Shown: positions 1 through 6,875 of the stretch, piece by piece
How positions within the stretch are numbered: the first letter of the stretch is position 1
How the letters are laid out: every line of letters begins with the position of its first letter
NCBI GenBank assembly: GCA_003135415.1
Contig: PLBP01000030.1
Span: 56,393-98,390 of the forward strand
Direction of reading: 5' to 3'
Length of the DNA: 41,998 nucleotides
From: Hyphomicrobiales bacterium
GTDB taxonomy: Bacteria; Pseudomonadota; Alphaproteobacteria; Rhizobiales; Xanthobacteraceae
Position numbers and translations under genes: made by a program
The notes under the pieces: model-generated
Told to the model about the DNA's origin: nothing
The model's input: the letters and a program-made list of their open reading frames with translations, nothing else
Database searches by the model: none

Positions 1-4
1 TTGT

Positions 5-72
5 CCCGGCCATCCACGTCTGATTTCTTGTCTCTTGGCAAAGACGTGGATGCCCGGCACAGGGCCACGCAT
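5..72. repeat. Palindromic intergenic repeat element (Bradyrhizobium-type REP-like)
   Basis: An 11-bp perfect stem pairs CATCCACGTCT (11-21) with AGACGTGGATG (42-52). After one mismatch the stem extends by four more G:C pairs (6-9 with 54-57), leaving a 20-base loop. The 3' flank (acagggccacgcatgacgg) resembles the tail that follows such elements. From memory, this palindrome is a high-copy intergenic repeat in Bradyrhizobium and relatives. It lies just downstream of the hydrolase stop codon and could act as a transcript end or stabiliser. Only one copy is in the window, so its repeat status is recalled rather than shown here. Confidence 0.55.
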
Positions 73-82
73 GACGGAAAGC

Positions 83-1039
83 CTAGCGCGGCCAGCCCGA
101 GAGCAGGCCGCGCAGCGCCGCGACGAAGGCGAGCGGCTGGTCGATCATGACGTGATGCTCGGCGTCGGGAATCTCGATCTTCGGGGTGCCTTCCGGCGCG
201 ACCGTCATCACGTATTCGAGCAATTTGCCCGACATCAGCTTCGAGCGGCTGCCCCACATCAACGCGACCGGGCACTTCATCGTGGCGAGTTCGAGCGCGA
301 GGTTCGGCAGTTCGAATTGATGCCACATGAAGGGATCGAATTTCCAGGTCCAGCCCCTGCCGTTCTCGCCCGCGACGGGCTTGAGCGAGTGGCGGGCGAT
401 GTAATCGACGATGAAGGTATTTTCGCAACTCTGAATCGGCGCCAGCCGAAAACGCGCGAGCGCGGCGTTGAAGGTCGGATAGATGCGGTTCGGGCGCGGC
501 TCGCGGATTGACTTCCGCCGCTCGCGCCGTGCTTTGCGCTCCTCCGGCGACCACAGCGGGGTGTCGACCACGACCGCCGCGCGCAAGTGGTCGCCATGCG
601 CCATGCCACAAGCGATGGTCGGCACGCCGCCGAAGGAATGGCCGACGAAGACGGGCTTTTCTTTCGCTTCGAAGAGGCCCGTGTGGTTTGCCGCCGCGAG
701 CGTCTCGGCGACGAAATTGTCGAGCGTGTAGTGCTCGCGCCAATCGGAGCCGCCCATGCCCGACCACGACATCGCCGCCACCCGGTAGTGACCGGCGAAG
801 AAGGGGGCGATGAAACTCCACCAGTCAGCGTGGGCGCCGTTGCCGTGCATGAAGAGGATGCCCGACTTGCCGCGCTCGCCCCAGGCCAGCGTTTCGATTC
901 TAGCGCCCGCGACCTCGACAAAGCTCCGCTCCGGCTTTTGTTCGATCGCGTGGCTGAACCAGCCGGGCGCGGGCGGTGCCTGCCCCGCGAACGAGCCGAG
1001 CGGGGCGTAGAGCCTCGGGTCTTTGGTTTCCTGGTCCAA
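83..1039 (-). CDS. alpha/beta hydrolase
   Basis: Cytoplasmic alpha/beta-hydrolase-fold protein of about 318 residues; substrate unknown. From the proposed start it shows the oxyanion-side HGNG loop (about residues 65-68), the nucleophile elbow GHSFG (133-137, Ser135) and a late His-His pair in PDAEHHVMID that fits the catalytic His. There is no signal peptide. The start is uncertain. The first ATG of the frame (1255) would place over 200 bases inside the upstream SDR gene and add a Ser/Arg-rich leader typical of an out-of-frame shadow. A TTG at 1037-1039, ten bases after the SDR stop, is the best alternative, although no strong ribosome site precedes it. The two genes very probably form an operon. 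Esterase, lactonase or C-C hydrolase are all possible. Confidence 0.8.
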   Translation of the reverse strand: MDQETKDPRLYAPLGSFAGQAPPAPGWFSHAIEQKPERSFVEVAGARIETLAWGERGKSGILFMHGNGAHADWWSFIAPFFAGHYRVAAMSWSGMGGSDWREHYTLDNFVAETLAAANHTGLFEAKEKPVFVGHSFGGVPTIACGMAHGDHLRAAVVVDTPLWSPEERKARRERRKSIREPRPNRIYPTFNAALARFRLAPIQSCENTFIVDYIARHSLKPVAGENGRGWTWKFDPFMWHQFELPNLALELATMKCPVALMWGSRSKLMSGKLLEYVMTVAPEGTPKIEIPDAEHHVMIDQPLAFVAALRGLLSGWPR

Positions 1040-1049
1040 GGGTTTTTTC

Positions 1050-1955
1050 TTAGCCCGCTTTTTGGGCGTTGGTGATTTCGATGCTGCCCTGGTCCATCGC
1101 GCTGTCGGGCACGATGTCGCCTTTGCGGTTAGAGATCGCCTCGATTTTTGCCGCGATCTGATCGGCGGCGTCCTTGCCGGTGCCGATGAAGGCGCCGGGC
1201 GTGAGCGTGATGTAAGCGCGCTCGAAAGAGCCCGCGCCCGCGCAGAGAATCGCACGCGTGGGTGCCGCTTCCGAGGCGAGATAAACCACCACGGGCGAGA
1301 CCGCTCCGGGCTTGAGCCGGGCGAGCACTTCGGCGGCCATCAGCCCCTCGGTCATGCGGGTGGCGGCGGTGGGCGCGAGGCAATTGACGTGAATGTTGTG
1401 CTTGGCGCCTTCGAGCGAAAGCGTCTGCATCAGGCCGACGAGCGCCATCTTGGCGGCGCCGTAATTCGATTGGCCGAAATTTCCGTAAAGACCCGTGGAC
1501 GACGTTGTCAGGACGATGCGGCCGTAATTCTGCGTGCGCATGATCTCCCACGCCGCCTTGGTGCAATGCACGGCACCCATGAGATGCACGTCGAGCACGG
1601 CGCGGAAATCGGCGATCTCCATCTTGGAGAATGTCTTGTCGCGCAGAATGCCGGCGTTGTTGACGAGAATATCGACGCGGCCCCATTTCTTCGTGGCCTC
1701 CGCGACCATCGCTTTGACCGCGGCGTAATCGGTGACGGAAGCGCCGTTCGCGATTCCTTCGCCGCCGAAAGCAACGATTTCCTCGACCACTTTTTCCGCC
1801 GCACTCGCGGAGCCGCCGCTACCGTCGCGACCGCCGCCAAGATCGTTGACGACGACCTTGGCGCCGCGCGCGGCCAAAGCCAGCGCGTGCTCGCGCCCAA
1901 GGCCGCCACCGGCGCCGGTGACGATCGCGACTTTTCCCGAGAGTTCGATGGCCAT
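1050..1955 (-). CDS. SDR family oxidoreductase (3-hydroxyacyl-CoA dehydrogenase-like)
   Basis: Classical short-chain dehydrogenase/reductase of 301 residues. It has the cofactor motif TGAGGGLG (13-20), NNAG (99-102), the catalytic Ser around 152 and the Tyr165/Lys169 pair in SNYGAAK. The sequence after the glycine motif (REHALALAARGAKVVVNDLGG) and the overall length resemble the dehydrogenase domain of peroxisomal multifunctional enzyme type 2 (HSD17B4-like). That suggests an NAD-dependent 3-hydroxyacyl-CoA or related beta-oxidation step, but the substrate is inferred. It is the first gene of a probable two-gene operon with the alpha/beta hydrolase, ten bases downstream. The ATG at 1955 starts MAIELSGKVAIVTG, the usual SDR N-terminus. 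Confidence 0.92.
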   Translation of the reverse strand: MAIELSGKVAIVTGAGGGLGREHALALAARGAKVVVNDLGGGRDGSGGSASAAEKVVEEIVAFGGEGIANGASVTDYAAVKAMVAEATKKWGRVDILVNNAGILRDKTFSKMEIADFRAVLDVHLMGAVHCTKAAWEIMRTQNYGRIVLTTSSTGLYGNFGQSNYGAAKMALVGLMQTLSLEGAKHNIHVNCLAPTAATRMTEGLMAAEVLARLKPGAVSPVVVYLASEAAPTRAILCAGAGSFERAYITLTPGAFIGTGKDAADQIAAKIEAISNRKGDIVPDSAMDQGSIEITNAQKAG

Positions 1956-2130
1956 GCTGGAATCCGCCCCTTATAAGCGCGTTGCTTGCGCGCCTTTGTA
2001 GGGGAAGCGCGGGTTTCTGCAAGGCGGGCTTTCGGCGCGGTCTTGGCCTCGCATCTTACGGTGTGAGCCCCTATCTCTCGCTCGCAATAACCGACCGCCG
2101 TCGCAGTCTCAATTCCCATGACGCAATAGA

Positions 2131-2157
2131 AAAAGCCCGACTTTCGGCCGGGCTTTT
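2131..2157 (-). terminator. Rho-independent terminator after the CsbD-like gene
   Basis: AAAAGCCCG (2131-2139) pairs with CGGGCTTTT (2149-2157). Read on the minus strand, the stem is followed by a T-rich run (CTTTTTC). It lies 21 bases downstream of the CsbD-like stop codon. The A/T-flanked symmetry means it may also act on the plus strand. Confidence 0.8.
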
Positions 2158-2178
2158 CTCAATCGACTGGGCGAGAGA

Positions 2179-2367
2179 CTAGCTGTTCGATTTCGCCGCG
2201 TCCTCAATCGTGTCCTTAATGCCGCCCACTATGTTTTGAACCTTCCCGGCTGCCTTCTCGGAGTTTCCCTCCGCCTGTAATTTCGTATCGCCCGTGAGCT
2301 TGCCGAGCGTTTCCTTAACTTTACCCTCGGCCTGATGGGCCGAGCCTTCAATGCGGTCTTTATCCAT
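2179..2367 (-). CDS. CsbD family stress protein
   Basis: Small, charged, soluble protein of 62 residues with the CsbD-family layout: MDKDRIEGS, then repeated K-E-x-x-GK-L/V segments (KVKETLGKLTGD, EKAAGKVQNIVGGIKD). The family is induced by general stress in many bacteria; its molecular function is unknown. An in-frame GTG lies three codons upstream (2376), but the AAAGG ribosome site ends directly at that codon. It is correctly spaced for the ATG at 2367, so I chose the latter. The gene is monocistronic with its own terminator. I found no exact EcfG-type promoter directly in front of it, although many relatives are under EcfG control. Confidence 0.9.
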   Translation of the reverse strand: MDKDRIEGSAHQAEGKVKETLGKLTGDTKLQAEGNSEKAAGKVQNIVGGIKDTIEDAAKSNS

Positions 2368-2524
2368 GACATTCACCTTTCGGTTTTGTGACTTCGGTTT
2401 GTGAATTCATTTTGGTCAAACGTTTCTTCGATGCGTCGCGTATGCCATTCCTTAGGGCACGTCGTGAAGCTAACTCGGTCAATTGCACGATGAGATCAGA
2501 TTGATCTTGGTATCGAATTTTTAT

Positions 2525-2599
2525 TTAGACGTGTATTCCCAAGAATCCTGCGACGATGATTACGACGACGACGACGCCGATGATGTAAAAAATGCTCAT
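2525..2599 (-). CDS. 24-residue hydrophobic membrane peptide
   Basis: A very short gene encoding MSIFYIIGVVVVVIIVAGFL followed by GIHV. The whole protein is one predicted transmembrane helix with almost no charge. A GAGGA ribosome site sits four bases before the ATG. Similar 20-30-residue peptides with a Val/Ile-rich helix are, from memory, common in Hyphomicrobiales and of unknown function. Reality of the gene is supported by the ribosome site, the clean hydrophobic pattern and a good EcfG-type promoter about 60 bases upstream. It may be a stress-induced membrane peptide; no specific role can be assigned. Confidence 0.65.
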   Translation of the reverse strand: MSIFYIIGVVVVVIIVAGFLGIHV

Positions 2600-2658
2600 T
2601 GTGTCCTCGGATGAGGGCATGCGCGCCTTCACCATGAAGGCGCGGCGCTCCAAGGCGG

Positions 2659-2683
2659 AACGTGTAGGTTGAAGTTAAGTTCC
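2659..2683 (-). promoter_or_regulatory. EcfG (general stress sigma factor) type promoter
   Basis: On the minus strand this reads GGAAC, a 16-base spacer, then CGTT. This exactly matches the -35/-10 consensus known for the alphaproteobacterial general-stress sigma factor EcfG (GGAAC-N16/17-CGTT). It lies 60 bases upstream of the ATG of the 24-residue membrane peptide (2599) and points toward it. Confidence 0.65.
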
Positions 2684-2755
2684 AATTCACTAATCATCGA
2701 CAATGATCAATATTATACAGACTCGCTGTTGCCACGAGCCGCTGATCGAAACGGG

Positions 2756-2953
2756 TCAACGCCTAATCGTCTGCAATTCTTCGGTGCCGCATTCTTTGCA
2801 CGCGTAGGTGATTTGATCCCCATCCTCGACAAACATTGTCGGGCTGATTATTGCGATGCGCATTTCCTTGAAACAACGTGGGCAGATTTGGTGGTTCATA
2901 ACGGTGTATGTGGCGGTCCCAACGTCCTTCCGCTTGGAGTCCGTGAGTGACAT
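2756..2953 (-). CDS. Small zinc-ribbon protein, function unknown
   Basis: A 65-residue soluble protein with two CxxC knuckles, CPRC (24-27) and CKEC (52-55), separated by about 25 residues. This is the layout of a zinc ribbon. The body between them (EMRIAIISPTMFVEDGDQITYACKECG) could form the ribbon's beta strands. A GGAAGG ribosome site sits about eight bases before the ATG at 2953. It may bind metal and nucleic acid or protein, but nothing shows a target. It lies among other small AT-richer accessory genes. It is probably real because the Cys pairs are well spaced and the start is supported. Confidence 0.7.
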   Translation of the reverse strand: MSLTDSKRKDVGTATYTVMNHQICPRCFKEMRIAIISPTMFVEDGDQITYACKECGTEELQTIRR

Positions 2954-3110
2954 GTTCGACGCCTTCCCTCTGAGAGCGCGGATACCCGCAATGGGTTCCG
3001 GTCGGGAGTTAGGTCTCAGGGCGTTAAGGCGACCCTCGATTGACAGAATCCTATTACGGCAATGAGCGCAGTTCTGAGCAATTTAGCTCACTCAATCCAA
3101 ATCAGGAGCA

Positions 3111-3135
3111 GGAACCTATCTCGATAGGTGCCGTC
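3111..3135 (+). promoter_or_regulatory. Possible EcfG-like promoter (one mismatch)
   Basis: GGAAC (3111-3115), a 16-base spacer, then CGTC (3132-3135) in place of CGTT. It lies 29 bases before the ATG of the small secreted protein at 3165. The spacer also contains the self-complementary CCTATCTCGATAGG. This is weaker than the site at 2659-2683 because of the mismatch. Confidence 0.35.
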
Positions 3136-3164
3136 ACTCCAAAGTACATAAAGGAGTACTCTAA

Positions 3165-3419
3165 ATGACACTGAGCAAAACGCTATTAGGCACAGTAATG
3201 GGCGCGAGCGTCCTGGCTTTGACCATGGCAAGCGCGTCTGCAGCCATTGTTTGTTCGGGCAATGTTTGTTGGCACGTTAAGGAGAAGCACGCATACCCGC
3301 CAGAATCCCGCGTGAGCGTTTACGAGGATAACTGGAAATGGGGTCCGAGCGACAAGTATGCATGGCGCGAGCACGAGGGCAGCGGATATTGGCACCAGGA
3401 TAAGTGGATCACCTGGTAA
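3165..3419 (+). CDS. Small secreted protein, function unknown
   Basis: An 84-residue protein with a clear Sec signal peptide: a Lys near the start, a hydrophobic stretch at 8-20, then ASASA with likely cleavage at about residue 26-27. The mature part of some 57 residues is rich in Trp, Tyr, Lys and His. It has two Cys (30 and 35), which could form a disulphide in the periplasm. A strong AAGGAG ribosome site sits eight bases upstream. I recall conserved uncharacterised proteins with this aromatic pattern (NWKWG, WREHEG) in rhizobia, but no function. A possible EcfG-like promoter is directly upstream. Confidence 0.8.
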   Translation: MTLSKTLLGTVMGASVLALTMASASAAIVCSGNVCWHVKEKHAYPPESRVSVYEDNWKWGPSDKYAWREHEGSGYWHQDKWITW

Positions 3420-3481
3420 CCGCGACGCTGAACACGCATTACGGAAGTTAAGTCTTCTCGAATTGGCCGGGCTGTCGTTCC

Positions 3482-3649
3482 TTACGCCAGGAACTGCAGT
3501 TCAGCCTTTTCTTTTGTGTATTTGCCGGTGCGAATGTCAGAGCCGCCGAGTAATAGCGTTTCGTAGTCGCGGCCACCAATTTTGGCTGTTTTGCTCTTCC
3601 TGCCAAAAGCCGATATTACGAATGCCGCCTCGTGCTCCAAATTGACCAC
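3482..3649 (-). CDS. Small hypothetical protein (about 55 residues)
   Basis: An open frame on the minus strand with a balanced, protein-like composition: HEAAFVISAFGRKSKTAKIG, then GRDYETLLLGGSDIRTGKY and TKEKAELQFLA. This is unlike the Arg/Ser-rich shadows elsewhere in the window. There is no ATG. The best starts are GTG at 3649 or TTG at 3640, neither with a strong ribosome site, so the 5' end is open. No membrane segment and no known domain are recognised. It lies between the small secreted protein and the response regulator and is transcribed away from the latter. It may be genuine or a decayed gene. Confidence 0.45.
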   Translation of the reverse strand: MVNLEHEAAFVISAFGRKSKTAKIGGRDYETLLLGGSDIRTGKYTKEKAELQFLA

Positions 3650-3702
3650 AAATAATTTGACTAAAAAACGAACGGTTAACCAGCGTATGTAGTTATATCG
3701 GG

Positions 3703-4083
3703 ATGAGCAAACAGCATGAGTTGGTGAGCGTTCTCGTTGTCGAGGATGAATCACTTGTTAGATTGGTCGCCTTTGAAGCAATCGAGGCGGCCGGCTTCAA
3801 AGCGTATGCGGCGGCCAACGCTGACGACGCGATTGGTATTCTTGAACGGCAACGGAACATCCGTTTGGTGTTCACCGATATTAATATGCCGGGTTCGATG
3901 GATGGCATTAAGTTGGCCCATTGCGTTCGTGATCGATGGCCCCAAGTCCAATTCATCGTCACGTCGGGGCAATTGAAACCTGGCGAAGCCGAACTACCGC
4001 GCGGAAGCGTATTTGTCAGCAAGCCCTATTCGCCCGAACAGGTCGTCCGCAAGATTGAGAAAATGTCCGAGGCAAACGCTTAG
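3703..4083 (+). CDS. Single-domain response regulator (CheY-like receiver)
   Basis: A 126-residue receiver domain with no output domain. The phosphorylation site is complete: acidic pair Glu14-Asp15 (VVEDE), phosphoacceptor Asp59 (VFTDINMPG), Thr87/Ser88 (IVTSG) and Lys107 (SKPYS). It should be phosphorylated by a histidine kinase, and none is encoded in this window, so the partner must lie elsewhere. Proteins of this kind, often near stress genes in rhizobia, act as phosphate relays or sinks. Its neighbours are small stress-type genes, including one with an EcfG-type promoter, so a link to general stress signalling is possible but not shown. The ribosome site is weak (cggg directly before ATG). 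Confidence 0.88.
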   Translation: MSKQHELVSVLVVEDESLVRLVAFEAIEAAGFKAYAAANADDAIGILERQRNIRLVFTDINMPGSMDGIKLAHCVRDRWPQVQFIVTSGQLKPGEAELPRGSVFVSKPYSPEQVVRKIEKMSEANA

Positions 4084-4124
4084 ACGCGCTCGCTTTGATG
4101 ATTCTTTTGGTCGTATATAAAAAT

Positions 4125-4154
4125 GACCCCGCTCGGGCAAAGTCGAGCGCGGTC
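4125..4154. terminator. Hairpin downstream of the response regulator
   Basis: GACCCCGCTCG (4125-4135) can pair with CGAGCGCGGTC (4144-4154) with one mismatch. The T-rich flank is on the minus-strand side (preceding ataaaaa on plus), so it fits minus-strand termination better. On the plus strand it may act only as a stabilising hairpin about 40 bases after the stop codon at 4083. Confidence 0.3.
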
Positions 4155-4287
4155 TGCGTTAAAGGGGGCCGAGGGCTCGGGCTCTATCCCCAGAGATTTT
4201 AACTTCTCAATCGCTCTTGCGCTTTAAGCGTGCTTCCCCAAATATGGATTCATGGGCGAGCACTGTCTTGCCCGAGAGTTGCCCGAT

Positions 4288-4521
4288 ATGACCTCGAGCT
4301 TTATCCCGTCTGATGAAGACGTAGGGCGCCAAATCATCAGTGTTTTTTCAAGGTATAAAATTTCTCCAGGCGGAGAACTTCGACGCAATCACTTCTTCGA
4401 GGTGAGAGACGGTGATTTTCAGCGGGGAATAAACAAGGCAGTAGAAAACAATTGGATCAAGCTCAAACCGCACGACCGATATACATATGAACTTACCGAG
4501 GCGGGTTTTAAGGCATCTTGA
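4288..4521 (+). CDS. Small winged-helix-like protein, function unknown
   Basis: A 77-residue soluble protein from the ATG at 4288; an in-frame ATG at 4252 would add 12 residues. GAGAG lies nine bases before the inner ATG, so I prefer it. The second half (RRNHFFEVRDGDFQRGINKA, then VENNWIKL and RYTYELTEAGF) has the pattern of a compact winged helix: an arginine-rich helix, a helix starting at the DFQRG segment, then a beta hairpin ending in LTEAG. I recall similar small conserved proteins in rhizobia without assigned function. It could be a DNA-binding accessory regulator; that is inference from fold only. Confidence 0.6.
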   Translation: MTSSFIPSDEDVGRQIISVFSRYKISPGGELRRNHFFEVRDGDFQRGINKAVENNWIKLKPHDRYTYELTEAGFKAS

Positions 4522-4647
4522 GCGGGCTGGGTGCCGAAGTCTTGAGTCGATTCAACAAAAACAGCACTCGAATGCCCCTCGCGTTCGGGATACCCAAACG
4601 CTGCTTCTGACTGATGTTCGTGAACGAATGCGCGACCTGAATCGAAC

Positions 4648-5295
4648 ATGAAACTCAATCCGCAAGACCTTGAAAAAGTCACCGATCTCACGCTGGATCA
4701 CTATAACGATCGTGCCGAAAGTTTCTGGGCAAGTACGTGCGATCACAACGTCAGCCAGAACATCACCTCGCTGTTACAATGCATCGAAGGTGAGCCGCCT
4801 TTTACGATACTTGATTTTGGCTGCGGGCCCGGTCGCGACCTCAAGCTTTTTGCCGAACTCGGTCACATCGCAGTAGGTTTGGAAGGCGCCGCGCATTTCG
4901 CTGTGATGGCGCGTGCCCATAGCGGCTGCGAAGTGTGGCAGCAAGATTTTCTAAAACTCGCCCTGCCGGATATTCATTTTGATGGCATATTCGCCAACGC
5001 CGCGTTGTTTCATGTACCAAGCCAGGAGCTGCCGCGTGTGTTGCTGGAACTACACGCAAGTCTGAAGCTGGGTGGTGTGCTGTTCAGTTCGAACCCGCAT
5101 GGCCGTAATGAAGAAGGCTGGAATGGCGGGCGGTACGGCGTCTATCACGATCTTGATACTTGGCGCCGTCATATGTCGGCGGCGGGATTCGTTGAGCTTG
5201 ATCATTATTATCGCCCCGCTGGACTGCCGCGCGAGAAACAGCCCTGGTTAGCAAGCGTCTGGCGCCGGCGAGGACAAGAGGGCGCTTCCGGCTGA
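4648..5295 (+). CDS. Class I SAM-dependent methyltransferase
   Basis: A 215-residue cytoplasmic methyltransferase with a Rossmann-type SAM site: motif I ILDFGCGPGRD (54-64), an acidic strand end near Glu79 and a motif like FDGIFANAALFHVP that fits the post-II region of the methyltransf_11/25 families. The C-terminal segment (WRRHMSAAGF, then RPAGLPREKQPWLASVWRR) is typical of this small-molecule methyltransferase type. The substrate is unknown. It stands alone on the plus strand, 126 bases after the small winged-helix-like gene, and is followed by a convergent membrane protein gene. Confidence 0.88.
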   Translation: MKLNPQDLEKVTDLTLDHYNDRAESFWASTCDHNVSQNITSLLQCIEGEPPFTILDFGCGPGRDLKLFAELGHIAVGLEGAAHFAVMARAHSGCEVWQQDFLKLALPDIHFDGIFANAALFHVPSQELPRVLLELHASLKLGGVLFSSNPHGRNEEGWNGGRYGVYHDLDTWRRHMSAAGFVELDHYYRPAGLPREKQPWLASVWRRRGQEGASG

Positions 5296-5405
5296 GCTTT
5301 CGTTATCGAGATCAGGTATCCCCGGCTTAGCCCGAACAAACGAAAACAAAATTCGCGGCTGGCTCGCGGAGCACGCCCAGCTTCTCTTCCTGTCGTCTCA
5401 GCGAG

Positions 5406-5816
5406 CTAAGGCGCGCTTGCAGCAGAACTTCTGTTGGTGACGATTTGAGCGACGACCATAATCCACGGCAACAGTAGTTCCGGAATAAGATAGCCGAGCC
5501 ACACGGCGGTGGGTTGCGGCAACCCAACCTGGCTGATTGACACCAGCCGTCCGGTCCCGGCCAGGAATACGCTGAGGGCGATCAGGAAAATGAGTGTTTT
5601 CTGCTGACGAATGCTTAGCGCTGCCCACAGGCCAATAAGCCCGGAGCCGAAATATACGCCGGCCATGAAGCGATGCACGTTGTCCAGCCGCGGCGCGGTT
5701 TCCGGCTCGCCCAAATACATTTGCAGCGCGCCGCCGAATAGGGCAATCGCCGCCACCAGAAACAGACAAACTTGAACGACTCGCTGACTGGCGAGAAGAG
5801 GAGTTTTCGCATCCAT
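5406..5816 (-). CDS. DUF4345 family membrane protein
   Basis: A 136-residue inner-membrane protein with four predicted transmembrane helices. The DUF4345 signature is present: GGALQMYLGE, NVHRFMAGVYFGSGL, ALSVFLAGTGRLVSI and YLIPELLLPW. The family has no known function. An upstream ATG (5831) exists, but GGAAGG is spaced seven bases before the ATG at 5816, so I chose the latter. It is convergent with the methyltransferase gene and separated from the phosphatase by about 260 bases that should hold divergent promoters. It appears monocistronic. Confidence 0.85.
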   Translation of the reverse strand: MDAKTPLLASQRVVQVCLFLVAAIALFGGALQMYLGEPETAPRLDNVHRFMAGVYFGSGLIGLWAALSIRQQKTLIFLIALSVFLAGTGRLVSISQVGLPQPTAVWLGYLIPELLLPWIMVVAQIVTNRSSAASAP

Positions 5817-6078
5817 GCAAGGACCTTCCATGGTTCAACATTGGGATAAACGAATGTTGCCCGCGAGGTGGTAGGCCGCGCCGCCCGCAAGGCCGCAATT
5901 CGAGCCTATGGGGACAGTTGTGGGCCACGCTGCCGATGTCCGCAACGGGTCGAAAGTGGAAGTGACGGTCTAGTTTTCCGTGGCTGCTCCGAGACATATA
6001 GCGGACACTGATGGCAACTAACGAAAATCTATACAGTCGCGCGAATCGAGTGAAAAAATTTCAGAGTCAACCGAGAGC

Positions 6079-6747
6079 GTGAACGTGAACGACAAGGAAT
6101 CGGGCGAGACGCGTTGGTGGTGGATCCGGCATGCGCCGGTGCCCGATTCTGTCCGCATCTATGGTCAATCGGACGTCGATTGCGACGTCTCGTCAGTGGA
6201 GGTGTTCGCGGCACTCGCGAACGAGCTGCCGCGGGACGCCGTGTGGCTCACGAGCAATCTTAACCGCACGCAAAAGACGGCGGCAGCGATTCTATCGGCC
6301 ATGGGCGCGGCGGCGGAGCCGGTGGCGATTCCCGAATTTGCCGAGCAAAATTTGGGGGAATGGCAGGGACAGATGCGCGCCGATTTTTTCGCCAATTTCG
6401 ACCGCTCGCGCTACCCGTTCTGGTTTGGGCCGGCTGCCGAGCGCGCGCCCGGCGGCGAGAGCTTTGCGGACGTGTGCACGCGCGTCGCATCCGCGATCGA
6501 GCGGCTCAACAAGGAATATGCCGGGCGAAACATCATTGCCGTGGCGCATGGCGGCAGCATCCGCGCGGCGCTCGGCCATTCGCTCGGGCTCGATCCGGAC
6601 GCATCGCTCGCCTTCGTCGTCGATAATTGCTCGATCAGCCGCATGGATCGCATCGAGCGAAACGGCATCTGGCGCGTCGCGACCGTCAACCACCGGCCGT
6701 GGTTGGGTGCGGCGGTTTGGGAAGCGAAGGGCGGGGTAGTGGCCTAA
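6079..6747 (+). CDS. Histidine phosphatase family protein
   Basis: A 222-residue phosphoglycerate-mutase-like protein. The RH signature is RHAPV (Arg17-His18, phosphohistidine site), the second Arg is in NLNRTQ (Arg63), an acid/amide segment follows (FAEQNLGEWQG) and the second catalytic His is His157 in VAHGGSIR. All elements of the two-His phosphatase site are present. Substrate is unknown; relatives include alpha-ribazole phosphatase (CobC) and other sugar- or nucleotide-phosphate phosphatases. No cobalamin genes are near, so CobC is not supported. Translation probably starts at GTG 6079 behind GAGAG; another GTG lies two codons later. Confidence 0.88.
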   Translation: MNVNDKESGETRWWWIRHAPVPDSVRIYGQSDVDCDVSSVEVFAALANELPRDAVWLTSNLNRTQKTAAAILSAMGAAAEPVAIPEFAEQNLGEWQGQMRADFFANFDRSRYPFWFGPAAERAPGGESFADVCTRVASAIERLNKEYAGRNIIAVAHGGSIRAALGHSLGLDPDASLAFVVDNCSISRMDRIERNGIWRVATVNHRPWLGAAVWEAKGGVVA

Positions 6748-6828
6748 TTTCGTCCGGAACGATTGAAACCTTCCACAATGTCTGCGAAGAAATACTTTCC
6801 GTTGGATGTCTCAGAGTTTCAATTCCGA

Positions 6829-6834
6829 TATAAT
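6829..6834 (+). promoter_or_regulatory. Possible -10 box (TATAAT) of the 6876 gene
   Basis: A perfect TATAAT hexamer lies 41 bases before the ATG at 6876, which would put transcription start near 6841. No convincing -35 element is visible at the usual distance. It is in an AT-richer part of the window, so chance occurrence is possible. Confidence 0.35.
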
Positions 6835-6875
6835 AACTGCATGAATCCTGACATTTTCGGAAAGGCGATAAGCGG

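Noticed and set aside
1023-1976. 317-codon plus-strand frame opposite the SDR gene
   Set aside because: The SDR on the minus strand has all catalytic motifs; the plus frame has no domain and His/Asp/Arg bias.
6079-6747. Naming the histidine phosphatase CobC
   Set aside because: Motifs only define the superfamily and there are no cobalamin genes in the window.
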